This document shows positions 33,884 through 46,363 of a stretch of DNA of 64,000 nucleotides, in pieces. This stretch comes from Linum tenue (Eukaryota > Streptophyta > Magnoliopsida > Malpighiales > Linaceae). A program made the position numbers and the translations under genes. The notes below the pieces were generated by a model. The model searched no databases, was not told where the DNA came from, and saw only the letters and a program-made list of their open reading frames with translations. Position 1 is the first letter of the stretch; each line of letters starts with the position of its first letter. Where the stretch lies: the NCBI GenBank assembly GCA_946122785.1, contig CAMGYJ010000010.1:29677608-29741607 (forward strand), in the 5' to 3' direction.

Positions 33884-36800
33884 CCACTCATATGTATGAG
33901 AGCCTATCCAGGCTTTCCTTAAACTTAAACTTAGTTAGGAGAGTCGTAACGATTCATCCCCCTAACATCTTAAACTTATCGTGGTGGCTCTTCACCACAA
34001 TTCTCAGGAGCATAACTGCTCATCTTAAAAGTCTCAAGAGCATAACTGCTGCTCTATCTCAAAATCTCAAGTGACAACGAACTGGTGCTAGTGACTAAAA
34101 ACTCCTAAAACAATTTCACCTTCTTAGAAAGTGAAGTACTTCTTAAAAAAAAAGACTTGTTCCTAAACTTTAACAGTAACTCTTAAATGTAAAGCCTCAA
34201 AATAAGAAATAAACTCATACACATTCACTACAAATCATAGCTCAACCAATGCACATATCATCAAACATAATCATGCAATCTCAAATATGAATCAAATACC
34301 TACATATACATCACGTAAATCAATACTTGAAAGACCGCAAGGCGTAGAATTTACCCCTTTACATTCACCTTGTTTTATGATTGAAGTTCGTGATTGATAT
34401 GAACTCCTCACTCCTTACCACCCGTGTATGAGAGGTCCATAACGTTTGTAAGTCTATAAACCTACGAAATGTATCCATAACAGATTACTTTCAATTTCTA
34501 AATTAAATAAAACCCATCTTTCTACCTCTCAAGACTCAAGTTATTTATGTCGCCTCCTTGACCAATTTCTATTAATCCCTTCTTGCACGTAGGTACGTTA
34601 GAACTTTCTAGCGCCTCCCATCTTCTTTTAATTACTCACTAATTATCAATAAACCCACAAAACCATTGCCATCACGTGAAGCACAGGTGAATGAAGTAGA
34701 CGACCCAGACCTTGGCTATTATTTTCCAGTTCCTTCCATGCCAACCTCCCTCATCGATCGTCGGCAACTGTAATCCATAAACGCCAACACTTGTCAATAG
34801 CCACCACCAAACCAGCTTCCCAAGTTTTGGGATTGGGAACTCCCAAACACGGTTGAATCCCAATAAGAAATCGCCACAGCTCCATCTACTGGTGATTACA
34901 AACATTTACATGAAGTTATTATCAAAGGTGGAGCTCTCTTATTCTCCATTAGCAAACTCACACCATAGGTTTATACTGTGAGCTTCCACCTTGATTTTAT
35001 TACCTTTTTAAGACCCACCATCTCTCACTATATATGTTCATACTTAGTTCCCACTGATCCCTTTACGTAGGATTACCAAGGAACAGATCATGTCAGTAAC
35101 CCTATGGTCAGTAACCATGAGTAACCTGTCCACATCAGCATGACATCGGTATCTTCTCTATTCTGGAAAGTCTTTATCTATTCCTCTTTAATTTTTAACG
35201 GACGATTTCACTCTCGTTTTAAGTCGAAATTTAATTTTTTCACATATAAATCAGATTAAATGTGCTCTTTAAAATGATATCCACTTTGATATATTTTTAG
35301 TAAAAAAAAATTAAATAAATTTTTACCAGCCATTACCATATGGTATGCTCGGTATGCTCCTATTTAATACCATATGGTAAGAAAGGGTACCATGATGGTA
35401 TGAACATACTAATATGGTAAGAAGGTTGAATACATGATAGTAGGAGTATACTAACTGTCATTTACGACTTTCATCATTATTTATTACAAGTTACCACCCA
35501 CATACCATAGTGGTAAAGTATGGTAATTTTTTATCCAGTATTTTTTTCACCCAGAAATTTATAGATCCAATAGATCATGATGAACTCATTTCTTCTGAGC
35601 AAACATTTTCAAAAATGACTTAAAAACGAAAAAGTTATCATATGGTATGTAGTTGGTAAAAAAAAGTTTCTCGAAATATATTGAAAATTGATCTCATTTT
35701 GTAGAGCACAACGAACTCGTTCCGTCTGTGCAAAAAAAAATTGAAATCCGAGTTATAGAACGAAGAAGATAAGAGCCAATTAAGAAAACTAGGGAAAATA
35801 AAATGTTTTTAATTGACAACCCTTAGATCTGAATTTTCTGGACCCACTTAAATCTAAAGGTCCAGATTTAGTTACTCATAGGTCAGTAACCAATGGTTAC
35901 TAACCCTATCCTAATCCGCATGCATTACCAACCCATGCAGCCTTGATGCATGATGAATCAACTAACCTAGCCGCCTAGTTACCAACCCGTCAAACCATCA
36001 TTCTTTTTTTAGCTAGCAATTTAACTCACATCCATGATCGATTTCTTAACGAGCCCCTACGTTAATTGTCGTCCCGTCCTCTGTATTCACATGCTAGCAG
36101 ACATAAATATTCTTCCATATATGTATATATATTTAAGCACCAGATAACAGACTCACCGATTCATCTCCCATGGCCAAATTCTGCCCAAGGTAGCCTACGT
36201 AAATCCAGGTCCCGCAAACCCCTCCTTCAGCCTTCGGATCTGCCTCTGTTTGGATTGATGTTGTGATTTTCTCTCTGGTCGCCGCTTCTTCAGTCTCTGC
36301 TCGGCCTCATCATCGTGTACCCAATCACTTCCAATCCTCGCCATCACCGAAACAACATTCGTCAGAGCAAACTTGTTCCCTCTATCGCATAAACATCCGC
36401 CTCTCTCTATTCCTCTGTTTCCCCGAGGAAGGTCTCTTATCCCTTCTTTCTTTCTTTTCGTTCTTTCCATTGCTGCTTATGCTTAACAAAAGGGGTAGGG
36501 ATGTGGAATTAATTGAGAGGAATATGGGGAGAGGGGTAGCAGTGGGGTTTTAGGTTTTGCTTTTTCTTCCCAGGTCGCCAAATTATATGAGCAAAATTGT
36601 AACCGAAGCAATCACTACAAAGGCCGGTTAAATAAGAATTTAATGGGCTCAGTTACTTGGGTCTTCATTCTAGGACTAGGCTCGGTTTGATTCAAGTTTT
36701 ATTACGTAACTGCCGATCCAATTAGCGAAGTCCACCCGACCAAGATCCTTGGTTGGGTCTTGATCCAAAAACCAATTTGCGTTCATAACTTTCTTATTTT

Positions 36801-36899
36801 ATATCAAAATTCGATCTCGTCTAAATTTACTCAAAACTTGACAAATTAAACCAAACGCACAATGGTCTTTTTGACTTAGAAATAAGATGGGGTGTAACA
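33884..36899 (-). repeat. Long Tekay/Del-like LTR, minus strand (copy B)
   Basis: Copy of 10008-14465 without the two hAT elements. It begins (minus strand) TGTTACACCCC at 36899, preceded by the same purine tract and TTCGGGGACAAAAATTTTCC word. Both hAT empty sites are visible here (34421-34428 and 35896-35903). Short frames such as 36263-36553 also occur in copy A with changes and are not supported as genes. Confidence 0.6.
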
Positions 36900-37131
36900 T
36901 TTCTCCCCTGTTGGAAAATTTTTGTCCCCGAAATTTGTTCGAAACTCATTCCTCTGTCAACCCCCATTCTTGTCCTTCCTTGCATAAAGAATTTATCCTC
37001 ACTGTGTGAAATTCAATTATTGTTCTTTGCTTGTCTCGTATAGTTCATTCTACCTCTTGTACCTACTCTTGCTATAACATGTACCCTCACCAAGTTTTGC
37101 AGCATTGTGTAACTTTAACTAACTCATAGTC
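36900..37131. other. Duplicated spacer with hAT empty site
   Basis: It matches 14466-14502, 16050-16074 and 17063-17249 of copy A, joined without the gag tandem and without the hAT at 16075. It is non-coding. Confidence 0.7.
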
Positions 37132-38385
37132 AGTATTTGTTGGAAGTCCCCTTTCTCTTTCTACCTTTCAATTTCCTCTGCCCTCTGCCCTCTCTCCTCT
37201 CTTCTCCTCCTCCGACAGTTTCCAAAGGGTGCCGCCGGCACCTTGGGGTGTCCGGCGGCAACCCATCTTTTCCTTTCAAGCTGCTACTTGCCTTCTGCCA
37301 GCCGTCCATTGGTGCTTCTTGTCCATGGTGGCCTTTTCTATTTCCCTAAGTGGAACTCCTCCACAAACCTCTCTTGTAGATGGTTTCTTTTGCCAGATCT
37401 AATCTGTTTGTTTACAAATCTGTGATTTGGGTGTGGTTTCAGAATGAGCTAAGGAGTTTTCTCTTTGGTTTGCTTTCTTTCTTCAAGGATTATGAGCTTC
37501 CTCCTCCTTGCTTTGCCCGAATAGTGTGGTGATTCGGTGGAGCTTTGGTCCATTGTGTGACTTTGATCTCTCTTCCTTGTTTTCTGAGAGCAGGGTTATC
37601 GTTCGTACTTTGGAGGCTGATTTCGTGTTCTGGGTTTGCTGCTTGGATCCTCCTGCTCGAGTTTGTGTTCTTCCTTCCTCAAGTGGTTTGTGTCCTTGTG
37701 GGGGCTTCATCCCTCTTGATGTTCGCTCTTGACGTCTTCCCTTCCAAGATTCAGCAAGGTTTGCTCGTTTTTCGATGGCTGTTTGGATCTGGTGCCGGAG
37801 GATATGCCATCTTCCCCTTTTCTTGGCAGCGGCGCGATGTATGTGCCGTGGGATGAAGGATAATTTTAGGGTTTCTGTCCTCTGCTGGGTTGGTTTGTGG
37901 CCCTTGGGCTTTTTGTGTTGGGCTGTAACCTTATTATTTTTCATTGTTGAACCTTCATTGGGATGAACGTTAACTCTTGATTGTGTATATCACATAAGCT
38001 AAAAGCGGAGACAAAACAATCTCAACACAACAATCACAACTTGAATTATTGTGACAGTTTTACAGGTATGACACAACTTGTTTATGGTAGGAATGAAATA
38101 TCTCTCGACTTTTGTGTTGTTTACTTGATTGCCCCAAGGTGTTTGTACTTTTCCCAATGCAAATTGAAAATGGTTTGGATTTTGAGGGCTGATGTATGGA
38201 ATATAGATATTGCTTCCGGCAGTACTAAAAGAATTGCTTTCTAAAATTGAAATGCAAGCACAATTGCCCTATTAACTTCATCCTCTTTCCTTTATTTTGT
38301 AGGTTACATCCTCTATTTATCTCTCTTCCAGTTCCGATTAAGTTTAATGATTGTTATATATAATGTTATATAACAATACTAGACA

Positions 38386-38397
38386 TACAATGCACAA

Positions 38398-38433
<36 letters not shown>

Positions 38434-38469
38434 ATATATATATATATATATATATAGTTGTGCATTGTA
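38386..38469. repeat. Microsatellite between 15-bp perfect inverted repeats
   Basis: (TCTA)n followed by (TA)n, 38401-38454, sits between TACAATGCACAACTA (38386-38400) and its exact reverse complement (38455-38469). This could extrude as a cruciform. Confidence 0.9.
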
Positions 38470-38695
38470 CGCCCGTCGAGTTTTACTATTTAGAGCAGGA
38501 ATTAACAGAAATTTTGGGCATGATACTATACCCTAACCTCTAATGGAAACCCCAGTCCGTAATTCTCTAACCCAAGCCACAAGATTCATTTAATCTAAAA
38601 AATAATAACCGACGGTTCTGATTCAGCGAAATATATTGAAGTACAACCAAGAGTGAACACAGGCATACAACGTACGACTGACGTACGCTAGCCTT

Positions 38696-38699
<4 letters not shown>

Positions 38700-38731
<32 letters not shown>
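38700..38731. repeat. (TA)n microsatellite
   Basis: About 16 TA units. Confidence 0.95.
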
Positions 38732-38733
<2 letters not shown>

Positions 38734-38924
38734 TGTAGGCTACTGCTAAATGAATTAGGTACCAAGTACGCAACAAGCCCTATGGCCAGCAAAAATTTCA
38801 AGTTGGTGGAGCACACGTGCACAAATTAAAACCTAGCTAACTCGCCACAATAACTTGGTCTTCCCTAATAGTGTACTCAAAATAACTTTTTGTAGAGACG
38901 AGACACTGCATCATGTCACATGAA

Positions 38925-39705
38925 TAGGGGTCTTCAAATGATTACCATGGTTATAACCAAACCAAATAAGGCTAAATTCCATTAACCATGGAATACAATA
39001 TCATAACAAAACCGTCCAAACTAATACAACAACCAAATTAACCAAACTAAAGTTTAATCGGTTTGGTTAATTGGTTAACCAGATTAACCAATATAAAATC
39101 ACATTATCATTGACGATGAAACATAACAATCAACACGTAGTTATAGTTGACCCTTAACACAAATATATGCAACTAAGACAATTATCTTACGATTAGTATA
39201 GAAGTATTCACCTAACAGAAATTTATGACAATGGTATGGGTTAATGAATTGTTGTGTTTGTGTAAATTGACTTAGTCTCTTAGCAATTATCATAGGCTGG
39301 AAATGACCTTCCTTTCAAGTTTTATCCATCATAATGTATGAAATTTATCTAAATTAGGCGTCCATATGTTGTGGTCTACACTTTACATATACAAATATAC
39401 ACTATATAAGCAATATTGAGCTTTATATTTTATGAGTCTAAAAGGGATGAACGTTAACTCTTGAGTGGTTATGCAAAGTATTAAGTATGTGTATATAATA
39501 TATGTTATATATATGACTAATTACTTAACTGGTTAATTTGGTTTGACTGGTTAGGAGTGTCTGAAACCAAACCAAACCACCTAAACCAAACAAACTAAAA
39601 ACTTTAACCAAACTAAACCAATTATCCAAATTAACCAAACCAAATTATCCAAATAGTACCGGATAAAACGGTTACCACGGTAACCAAACCGTTTGAACAC
39701 CCCTA
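38925..39705. mobile_element. hAT-like element, 781 bp
   Basis: The ends TAGGGGTCTTCAAATGATTACC and (reverse complement) TAGGGGTGTTCAAACGGTTTGG match well and resemble plant hAT termini. The interior is built of AACCAAAC/GGTTAACC words. The 8-bp flanks (CACATGAA and CGTTCAGT) do not match, so one side has probably been rearranged. The right flank continues directly into duplicated copy B sequence (39708 pairs with 17326). Confidence 0.65.
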
Positions 39706-40013
39706 CGTTCAGTAGTTGTTTATCCGAACTCAAAATTGAGGTATCACAGCATGTTTCGTTTAATCCATGGACTTGACAGTGGATGTATACACGTTGGTTA
39801 TTGCCAAAGTTTATAGAGATCAATGATACTTGTAACTACTTACCATATGTAATAAATAAATAAAAGTAAAAAAATATATAGTAATTAATATAAAAAAGCC
39901 AATCATGGATATATAAAAAAATGTTGAAGTGGTAAATTTGAGCAGAAGTTGGTAGGTTTCGATGTGAGGATCTTGCCACAACTGGCAACCCTCAATCACT
40001 ACTCATACTGCTA

Positions 40014-41316
40014 GGGCTGAGATCTGGTGACTAGGGGGGACCCTTAGTCATGACTAAATGAATCACAGCCACTCATCCTCATTAAAATCCAAGGGTTCCA
40101 ATTAATCTAATTTAATGAAGGGTAATGTAGTAATTGCATGTTTTTTTAATTTTAATTAAAAAAAAATAAAAAAGAAACTGGCAGCGTCCCGTCTGTCCCA
40201 GTCTCCATTGTCGGCCAGCCAAATTTTCCGGCGGCAGTTCCCTTGCCATTTTTTGGGAACATTTGGTTCCTTTCCTGGCAGTAGGAGAGAGAGAGAGAGT
40301 GAGAGAGGGAGAGATCGGAGGTGGCTTTTTTGGGGATCGGAGGTGGCTTTTTTGGCGATCGGAGAGGATTTTCCGGCGACAGTGATAATTGTGATGTTTG
40401 CGACCTATTTTGTAATATTTATAAGTACTGTTTGTAATGTTTATGTAAATTCGGTTTGTATTGTTTATGATTCTTGTTTGTCTATTATTTTTGTAATGTT
40501 TATATTACTATTTTGTATATATTGTAATTTGTAATGTTTGTTTGTCAAGTTCGCACACTTTTATGTTATGATTTGTATACTTTGTATTCATTGATTTGTA
40601 ATATAATTTTATCGATTTTTATTGTAAGTAGTGTTAATTTGTACTATTAGTATGCTTTGTAATGTTTGTCTGTGTATTATGTAGTGTTTGTAAGCTTTGT
40701 AATGTTTGTTGGTTTATTTTGTAATGTTTGTAAGCTTTGTTATTTTGGTCCTACATGTTTGTCATTTTTTTCAACCATGTTTGTAATGTCTAAATAACAA
40801 CCTAGTTGACTTTTGGACATAACTCTTCTATATAGAGATGAAGTCTCCAAAGTCAACTCAGGTGTTTTTCTATTTTGTATGGTTTTTCGGTCTACTTTGT
40901 AATTTTTGTCCATCATGTTTGTAATGTTTGTATGTCTAAAAATTAACCGGATTGACTTTGGGACGGTGCTCCTATATATAGGGATGGAGCCTCAAAAGTC
41001 AGCATGGTTGTTTTTCCATTTTTTTATGGTTTGTATTATTTGTCGGCCTGCTTTGTATTGTTTGTATAGTTCGTATGTTTTGTATTGTTTGTACGTCTGT
41101 TTGTATGTTTTGTTGTTCTCTTTTGTACTGTTTGTATGTTTGTAAGGATTGTACTGCTTATACGTCCAGTTTGTATACATTGGAACTTTTCATAATACCC
41201 AAAATACCTCTATCACTAATTAAAAATCTCTTCCCACTTTTTAACCGTTAGATTGTTGTGTCTAGATCTAATGGCTAGGAGGGGTTTAGTCAAGTGACTA
41301 AGGACCCCCCTAGTCA
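40014..41316. mobile_element. Non-autonomous Mutator-like element, copy B, right end deleted
   Basis: Sister of 17636-18953. The left inverted repeat and T/G-rich interior are kept. The right end stops inside the inverted repeat at AGTCA and joins sequence that lies 409 bases further on in copy A. It cannot be mobilised as it stands. Confidence 0.85.
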
Positions 41317-41860
41317 CGTTTGGTAAGAGGTTAAACCCACCCGCCAAATTTCTTACACGGCTACAATTATTATTATTTTTTTTTGCCAAATACACTTGTA
41401 TAGCCAAAACTTTGACGTTTTTGCCAAATATAGCCACTTTTTGTGAAATACCAAAAATAGCCACTTTCGTCCAATTGTTTGACGGTGTTAGTTAACGTGC
41501 TAGCTGGACTAACGGACCATTCGACGTGGCCATTGTCGTCAAACAAGTTAATTGCACGTGGAATTAAAAAAAAGTTACGGAAAGGGTAAATGCGAGCAGC
41601 CTCAGTCACTTTCTAACTTTTCATTTTCCCCTTCCCTTCCCTCGACCCGAGCTTCAGCAAAACCCTTCTCGCCGCCGACGAACTACGAAGCTCCCCTTCT
41701 CCAGATCGGCGCTGGTATTCGTCGACGACGACGAAATTCTTTCCGATCAACGATCCCACCACGAGAAGCAAAACACCTTTCCCCCTCACCAGAAAATCTC
41801 CCTCCCATCCCACACCCGAGCCTCCCCCACCGAATCGGCCATGCATACTGGCGGTTCATG

Positions 41861-42973
41861 GAGCACGAGATGGGAGACATCCTGTCTAAATGCCATGAGG
41901 GACCTACTGGAGGTCACCATCGAGGAAACCGCACAGCGCGGAAGGTGCTACAATCGGGCTTCTATTGGCCTCGCTCTTCAAGGATGCAGACACCTTCGCA
42001 CGATAGTGTGACCGCTACAAAGCTCGGGTAACATTTCTTCCCGGGATGAGATGCCCCAACATATTTCTGTCATTTGTGAAATTTTTGATGTTTGGGGCAT
42101 CGATTTCATGGGCCATTCCCTCCATCTTTTGGCAATTTGTACATACTGGTTGCAGTGGACTACGTCTCGAGGTGGGCAGAAGCTCAAGCCATGCCCACGA
42201 ATGATGCAAGACGGATCTGCTCATTTCTGAAGCAGCTGTTCTCTCGGTTCAGGACACCTCACGCCATCATTAGTGATAGAGGAACCCATTTTCAAGGGCA
42301 ATTCACTAAACTCCTCTCTCGCTTGGGTGTTAAGCATCAGGTGTCGGTGGCTTACCATCCCCAGTCAAATGGGCAAGCCGAGCTGACGAACCGAGAGCTT
42401 AAACGAATAATTGAAAAGACGGTGGATCAGTCCCACAATGATTAGTCCACCAAGCTCGATGATGCTCTTTGGGCATATAGGACGGCCTATAAAAACCCGA
42501 TTGACACTTCTCCCTATAGGCTTGTCTATGGGAAGGCGTGTTATTTGCCAGTAGAGGTAGAGCACAAGGCCTTCTAGGCCCTTAAGATGCTAAACTTGGA
42601 TTTGAGTGTTGCAGGTACTGAACGTAAGTTGCAGCTGCTGGAGTTGGAGGAATGGCGTTGCCACCTCTACGAGAACACCATGCTCTACAAAGAGCGAACC
42701 AAGCGTCTCCACGACGCTCGGTTGAGGGGCCCGAAGGAGTTTCAGGTAGGTATTCGTGTTCTGCTCTTCAATGCACGCCTGAAACTCTTCCCGGGAAAGC
42801 TACGTTCGAGGTGGTCGGGACCCTTCACGGTCACCCAAGTTTTCCCGCACGGTGCGGTGGAGATCAACAATGCTCAAACAGAGCCATTCAAGGTGAATGG
42901 CCACCTCCTAAAGTTGTACTTGGGAGGTGCTGTCGAGCGCGCAGAGCTGCTGATCAAGCTCGAGGACCCTTAG
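41861..42973 (+). pseudogene. Gypsy integrase, broken
   Basis: The zinc-binding N-terminus is seen at 41861-42000 ([10 protein letters not shown], then a damaged CC part). The catalytic core follows, with first Asp in WGIDFMG (about 42095), second Asp in IISDRGTHF (about 42275) and Glu in NGQAELTNRELK (about 42385). The C-terminal region ends [13 protein letters not shown] near 42930. Damage seen: the second zinc-binding pair is lost near 42010, a frame shift by one missing base at about 42113, TAG at 42444 and TAG at about 42575, both where Trp is usual. Its order directly before a third ORF fits the Athila/Tat lineage. It is not functional. Confidence 0.9.
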
Positions 42974-43149
42974 TTCCTCTATTGGCGTCCAGCTAAAAGA
43001 CGGTAAAAAAGCGCTTGTGGGGAGGCCACCCCACCTAGGTTTGCATTTCCTTTCCTTTTCCCTTTTGATTTTTTTGTGTTTTTGAGTCTTGAGGTGTTGT
43101 CCAAGGGTCGAATGTCGATTTTGCGCAAAAAAAAGTCAAATTTGGGGCT

Positions 43150-43330
43150 CTGGAATTCCACACGGCCGTGTGGAATTGGCCTTTGGCCGTGTGGAGGGCC
43201 TGGACATTCCACACGGGCACCAGGGGTCCCACACACGGCCGTGTCGAAACCTCGGCCAGCCCGTATCGACGCCACACGGGCAAGCAACCCAGCCACACGG
43301 CTGTGTGGCCTGCCCGTGTGGCCGACCCAA
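43150..43330. repeat. Cluster of CACACGGCCGTGTGG palindromes
   Basis: Several full or half copies of CACACGGCCGTGTG and CACACGGGC lie between integrase and third ORF, ending just before the TATA box at 43335. Confidence 0.85.
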
Positions 43331-43334
43331 TCGC

Positions 43335-43342
43335 TATAAATT
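43335..43342 (+). promoter_or_regulatory. Internal promoter candidate before the third ORF
   Basis: TATAAATT follows the palindrome cluster. About 165 bases on, a donor-like CAG|GTTTGA (43509/43510) pairs with a pyrimidine-rich acceptor TTCTTTTGCAG (to 43985), just where third-ORF protein similarity begins. This suggests a separate spliced transcript. Confidence 0.5.
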
Positions 43343-43985
43343 CGGCCGACACGGCCACATCACCAGAAAATCTCACACCCCTCGCCGGAATCCTCTCCCG
43401 CTCGCCTGAAAACCGCGATTTTGAATTTTTTTTTGGGCAAATTTTTGGGTTTTCGTCGCTTCCATTGCCTTCCCCTCATCATCCCCTACACCTCTACTTG
43501 TGTCTCCAGGTTTGATTTTTCCCTTTACGTTGTGATTTGTGGAGAATTGGGTGTTAGGGTATACTTTTAGAGAACCACTTTGAAATGTGTGAATTAATTG
43601 AAATTGATTGAGGGGAAGGCTTGGTTTATGTGTGGATTATGTTGGGCAACGTTGCTTATGCTTGATTGAGCCCTTGTGTGTTATGGATTCGCCCATTCTA
43701 TGCTTAACTTGAAAGTGCACACAAAGTGTTCGATGAAATGCCAGTTTTTCATACCATTTTGTGGGAGCCAGTTGGGGCCGTTAATGATGTGCTTTGATGG
43801 TGTATTTGCTATGGATGTGAACTTTAAGTTGCCTACTTCATCATGGATGTGCACCCCCACCCAGACTGTGCTTGTTTGATTGAGTTATTGACCCCCGAAC
43901 TATGGATGAAACTATGGTTCCCTGTTTTCTGCTATCAACCATTTCTATGGCTCTTTTGGCTCCACTTTGGGTTGTTCTTTTGCAG

Positions 43986-44237
43986 GACCATATCGAAACC
44001 CGACCTCAAGCACCCGTTCATCCGGGATTTGAAGAGGGCCCCCACCAGGATCGCTTTAAGCGCGTCCTGGCCTCCTCTTTTGGGAAGCATCACTACTGGT
44101 CCAGGAGGGAGTTTGAGAAGCTGCATTGCTACGACCACTTCCTCGTCATTGCCACCAATCGCCCTTGGCGTCGTCTGCTGTCCATTCGAGAGAAGGTCTA
44201 CCACGAGCTGGTGCTCGATTTCTATACGACCTTCAAG
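43986..44237 (+). pseudogene. Third ORF of the gypsy element, first part
   Basis: Begins right after the AG acceptor. It contains WRRLLSIREKVYHELVLDF, a pattern I know from the third (env-like or accessory) ORF of plant Athila/Tat gypsy elements. The function of these proteins is not established. The frame is cut after codon AAG at 44235-44237 by the hybrid retroelement and resumes in phase at 46730. The downstream part also suffers a TAG at about 46748. Confidence 0.65.
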
Positions 44238-46353
44238 TGCTACACCCCTCTCTTCCCAAAAGTCAAAATGACTATTATACCCTTGGGTCAAGTTCCACCG
44301 TATTATCGATGAGGACTAAAATATGAACTCTCGGTTTAAGCGGTGTCGAGTTTTTTCATAAAACACGAAAGTTACAGACGTTAATTGAGTTTCAGATTAA
44401 ACTCACCCGTTGAAATTCCCAAATTACCCTTGAACCACTTAAACCCTAGACCCGTTACCCCCTCTCGCCTCAACCTAAAAACTAATAAAACCCTTGCAGC
44501 CCATAACCCCAGACGCTTTTTCTTTTTCCTTACAACTCTCGGCTCTCAGAGGGTTTCATGGAAACCAGAGTCGCCGCAAAAGGGAGATAGGGAGTGTCCG
44601 GTAGAGAGGGAGGGAGAGAGAGAGAGAGAGTTGTAGCCTTAGAGATCGCTTGGAGAGCCGGAAGCGGATGCCAAAACCCACATGAGAGAGGGGGACAATC
44701 AAGGAATCTAGATTGACCGGTGGCAGTCTAAATGGAGTACAGGTCGATTGCAACTGGGAAGCTAAGATCGACAATGATAGCTACCTCTGATGATGATGGC
44801 GATTGACAAACAGAAGTACCGAGGGAACTGGAGCGATATATGTAAAAATGGTTCATAAAGTTTACGTGCAAAGACGGTGGATGTCTTTATGTTGCTGGAA
44901 CTCAGGCGACGTGAAGGAGAAAAGGGAGGTAAGGGTCTTTCCTGTCATTTTTTATCATGGTGATTATATATGCAATGTCATATATAGTTAATTGGTAGAC
45001 AAGTACGAATTACCTGAGTTCAGGGTAAATGATTTGGGGAAGTTAGCGATGGCATGCTTTGTCAAAAGTGGCTCTATCGTAGGATCCAGGGGAAAACGTG
45101 CATGTCTTGCCTAATGGTAGTGTTTTGGCACATCATTGAGCTAAAATACTAATTTGGATCCTTATGCATGGAGTTTGAGACACGTGAATGGAGTATGCTT
45201 AACATGGAAGATCCTCTTTAAATGAATACCATGATTATATGGGTTTGACAGTGGGTATTGGAATTAGACTAGATCACTTATCTTTCACGGTGCACACCTA
45301 AGTGGCTACGGGTACTGGTATTAAGCTAACGAGGCTTAGGGACTAAAGCAGAGCTTTTTCAATGTGGGGATTCGCAAACTGGGCCATCTACTTTGAAGTT
45401 TTAGATCACATAGACACGGTATAATAATATAGGATGTTATATGGGTGACTTTGTGATCATTTTAGTGGGTACATGAATGTTTTTTTAGGGAAGGAGGAGT
45501 ACGAGATCACATTACTAGAGAAGGAATGGAGATTGAAGAGAACGACTTCAGTGAATTCGAGCCAATCGATTCGAATAATAAAATCTTTGTCGTAGGTCTT
45601 TTAGTTTCCGCTTTTCGTTCAAGTTATTATTTAGTTAATTTTTCTAGTATGCGCGATATGTGTGTGAGGCATCCCACCGCCTGTAAGGGTGGAGACACGC
45701 GTTGTGCTATGTATGAATGTATGTGATGTTGTATGGATTGATGGTATGAGGAACCCCCGGGCGGTTGGGTCACTACTGGACGGCGAGACGTAACGCAGTA
45801 GTTGACGGGCATGGACTGGACGACGAGACGTAACGCAGTGCCATTGCCGAGTTTGGGTATGCAACCGGACGATGAGACGTAACGCGGTTGGCATACTAGG
45901 GTAGGGACACCGGACGACGAGACGTAACTCGGTGGTCCCTAGTGTTGGTGTCTATGGATTAAGAATATAAGTAAGAGAATTCTAAAGATAAGATAGGAGT
46001 AGAGATCTCTTTTAGATTGTTTGATAGTAAAGTTTAAAGGATGAAAGTGAGAACGACTTTCGTCTAAGGAAGGCAATTCCCCTAATAATGTGTTTAGTAA
46101 GGAGTTTTCATAGGGCAAAGACCTAAGGAAGTAACGACGAGACTGATCCCTTCTCACTCACCAGGTCGAGGAAGGGTTAGCACAGGCGGACTGCAAGAAG
46201 AGGCAAGGCGCAGCGAGCAGCTGCACCAGCATTGATGAGAAGTCAAGGAACTCGTGAAGATTTAGAGCTAAAATAGTTTAATTTCATTGTTACATGGTTA
46301 GGAGTGTAAACTGGAGATTCTGAGTTCATTCATTTTAAGTATCGGGATTGTCA
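44238..46353 (+). repeat. Tekay/Del-like 5' LTR of the hybrid
   Basis: About 2.1 kb, non-coding. The first 45 bases align with the LTR start at 14465 (minus strand): TG(T/C)TACACCCC, then AAGTCAAAA(A/T)GAC, and AAAGTTAC(G/A)(A/G)ACG further in. Four GGACGACGAGACGTAACGC-like units occur at 45777-45940. It ends near a CGGGATTGTCA word just before the primer site; the exact end is uncertain. Confidence 0.55.
45777..45940 (+). repeat. Four-unit GGACGACGAGACGTAACGC repeat
   Basis: Units start near 45778, 45818, 45868 and 45911, each followed by a short variable stretch. They lie within the Tekay/Del-like LTR. Confidence 0.85.
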
Positions 46354-46363
46354 TTTGTCCAAG

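Larger units (their letters stand above)
37132..38924. other. Copy-B-specific insertion, unidentified
   Basis: Together with the hAT that follows, this 2.58-kb stretch replaces 76 bases of copy A (17250-17325). Part 37140-37980 is more GC-rich and pyrimidine-rich at its start and ends with TGGGCTTTTTGTGTTGGGCTG-like wording seen in plant retroelement tails; no frame is recognisable. The word GGGATGAACGTTAACTCTTGA occurs at about 37960 and again inside the hAT at about 39445. Confidence 0.4.

Noticed and set aside
37133..37980. A host gene, because of the GC-rich pyrimidine leader
   Set aside because: Short frames overlap on both strands, with no domain, no convincing splice structure, and it lies in a copy-B-only insertion.
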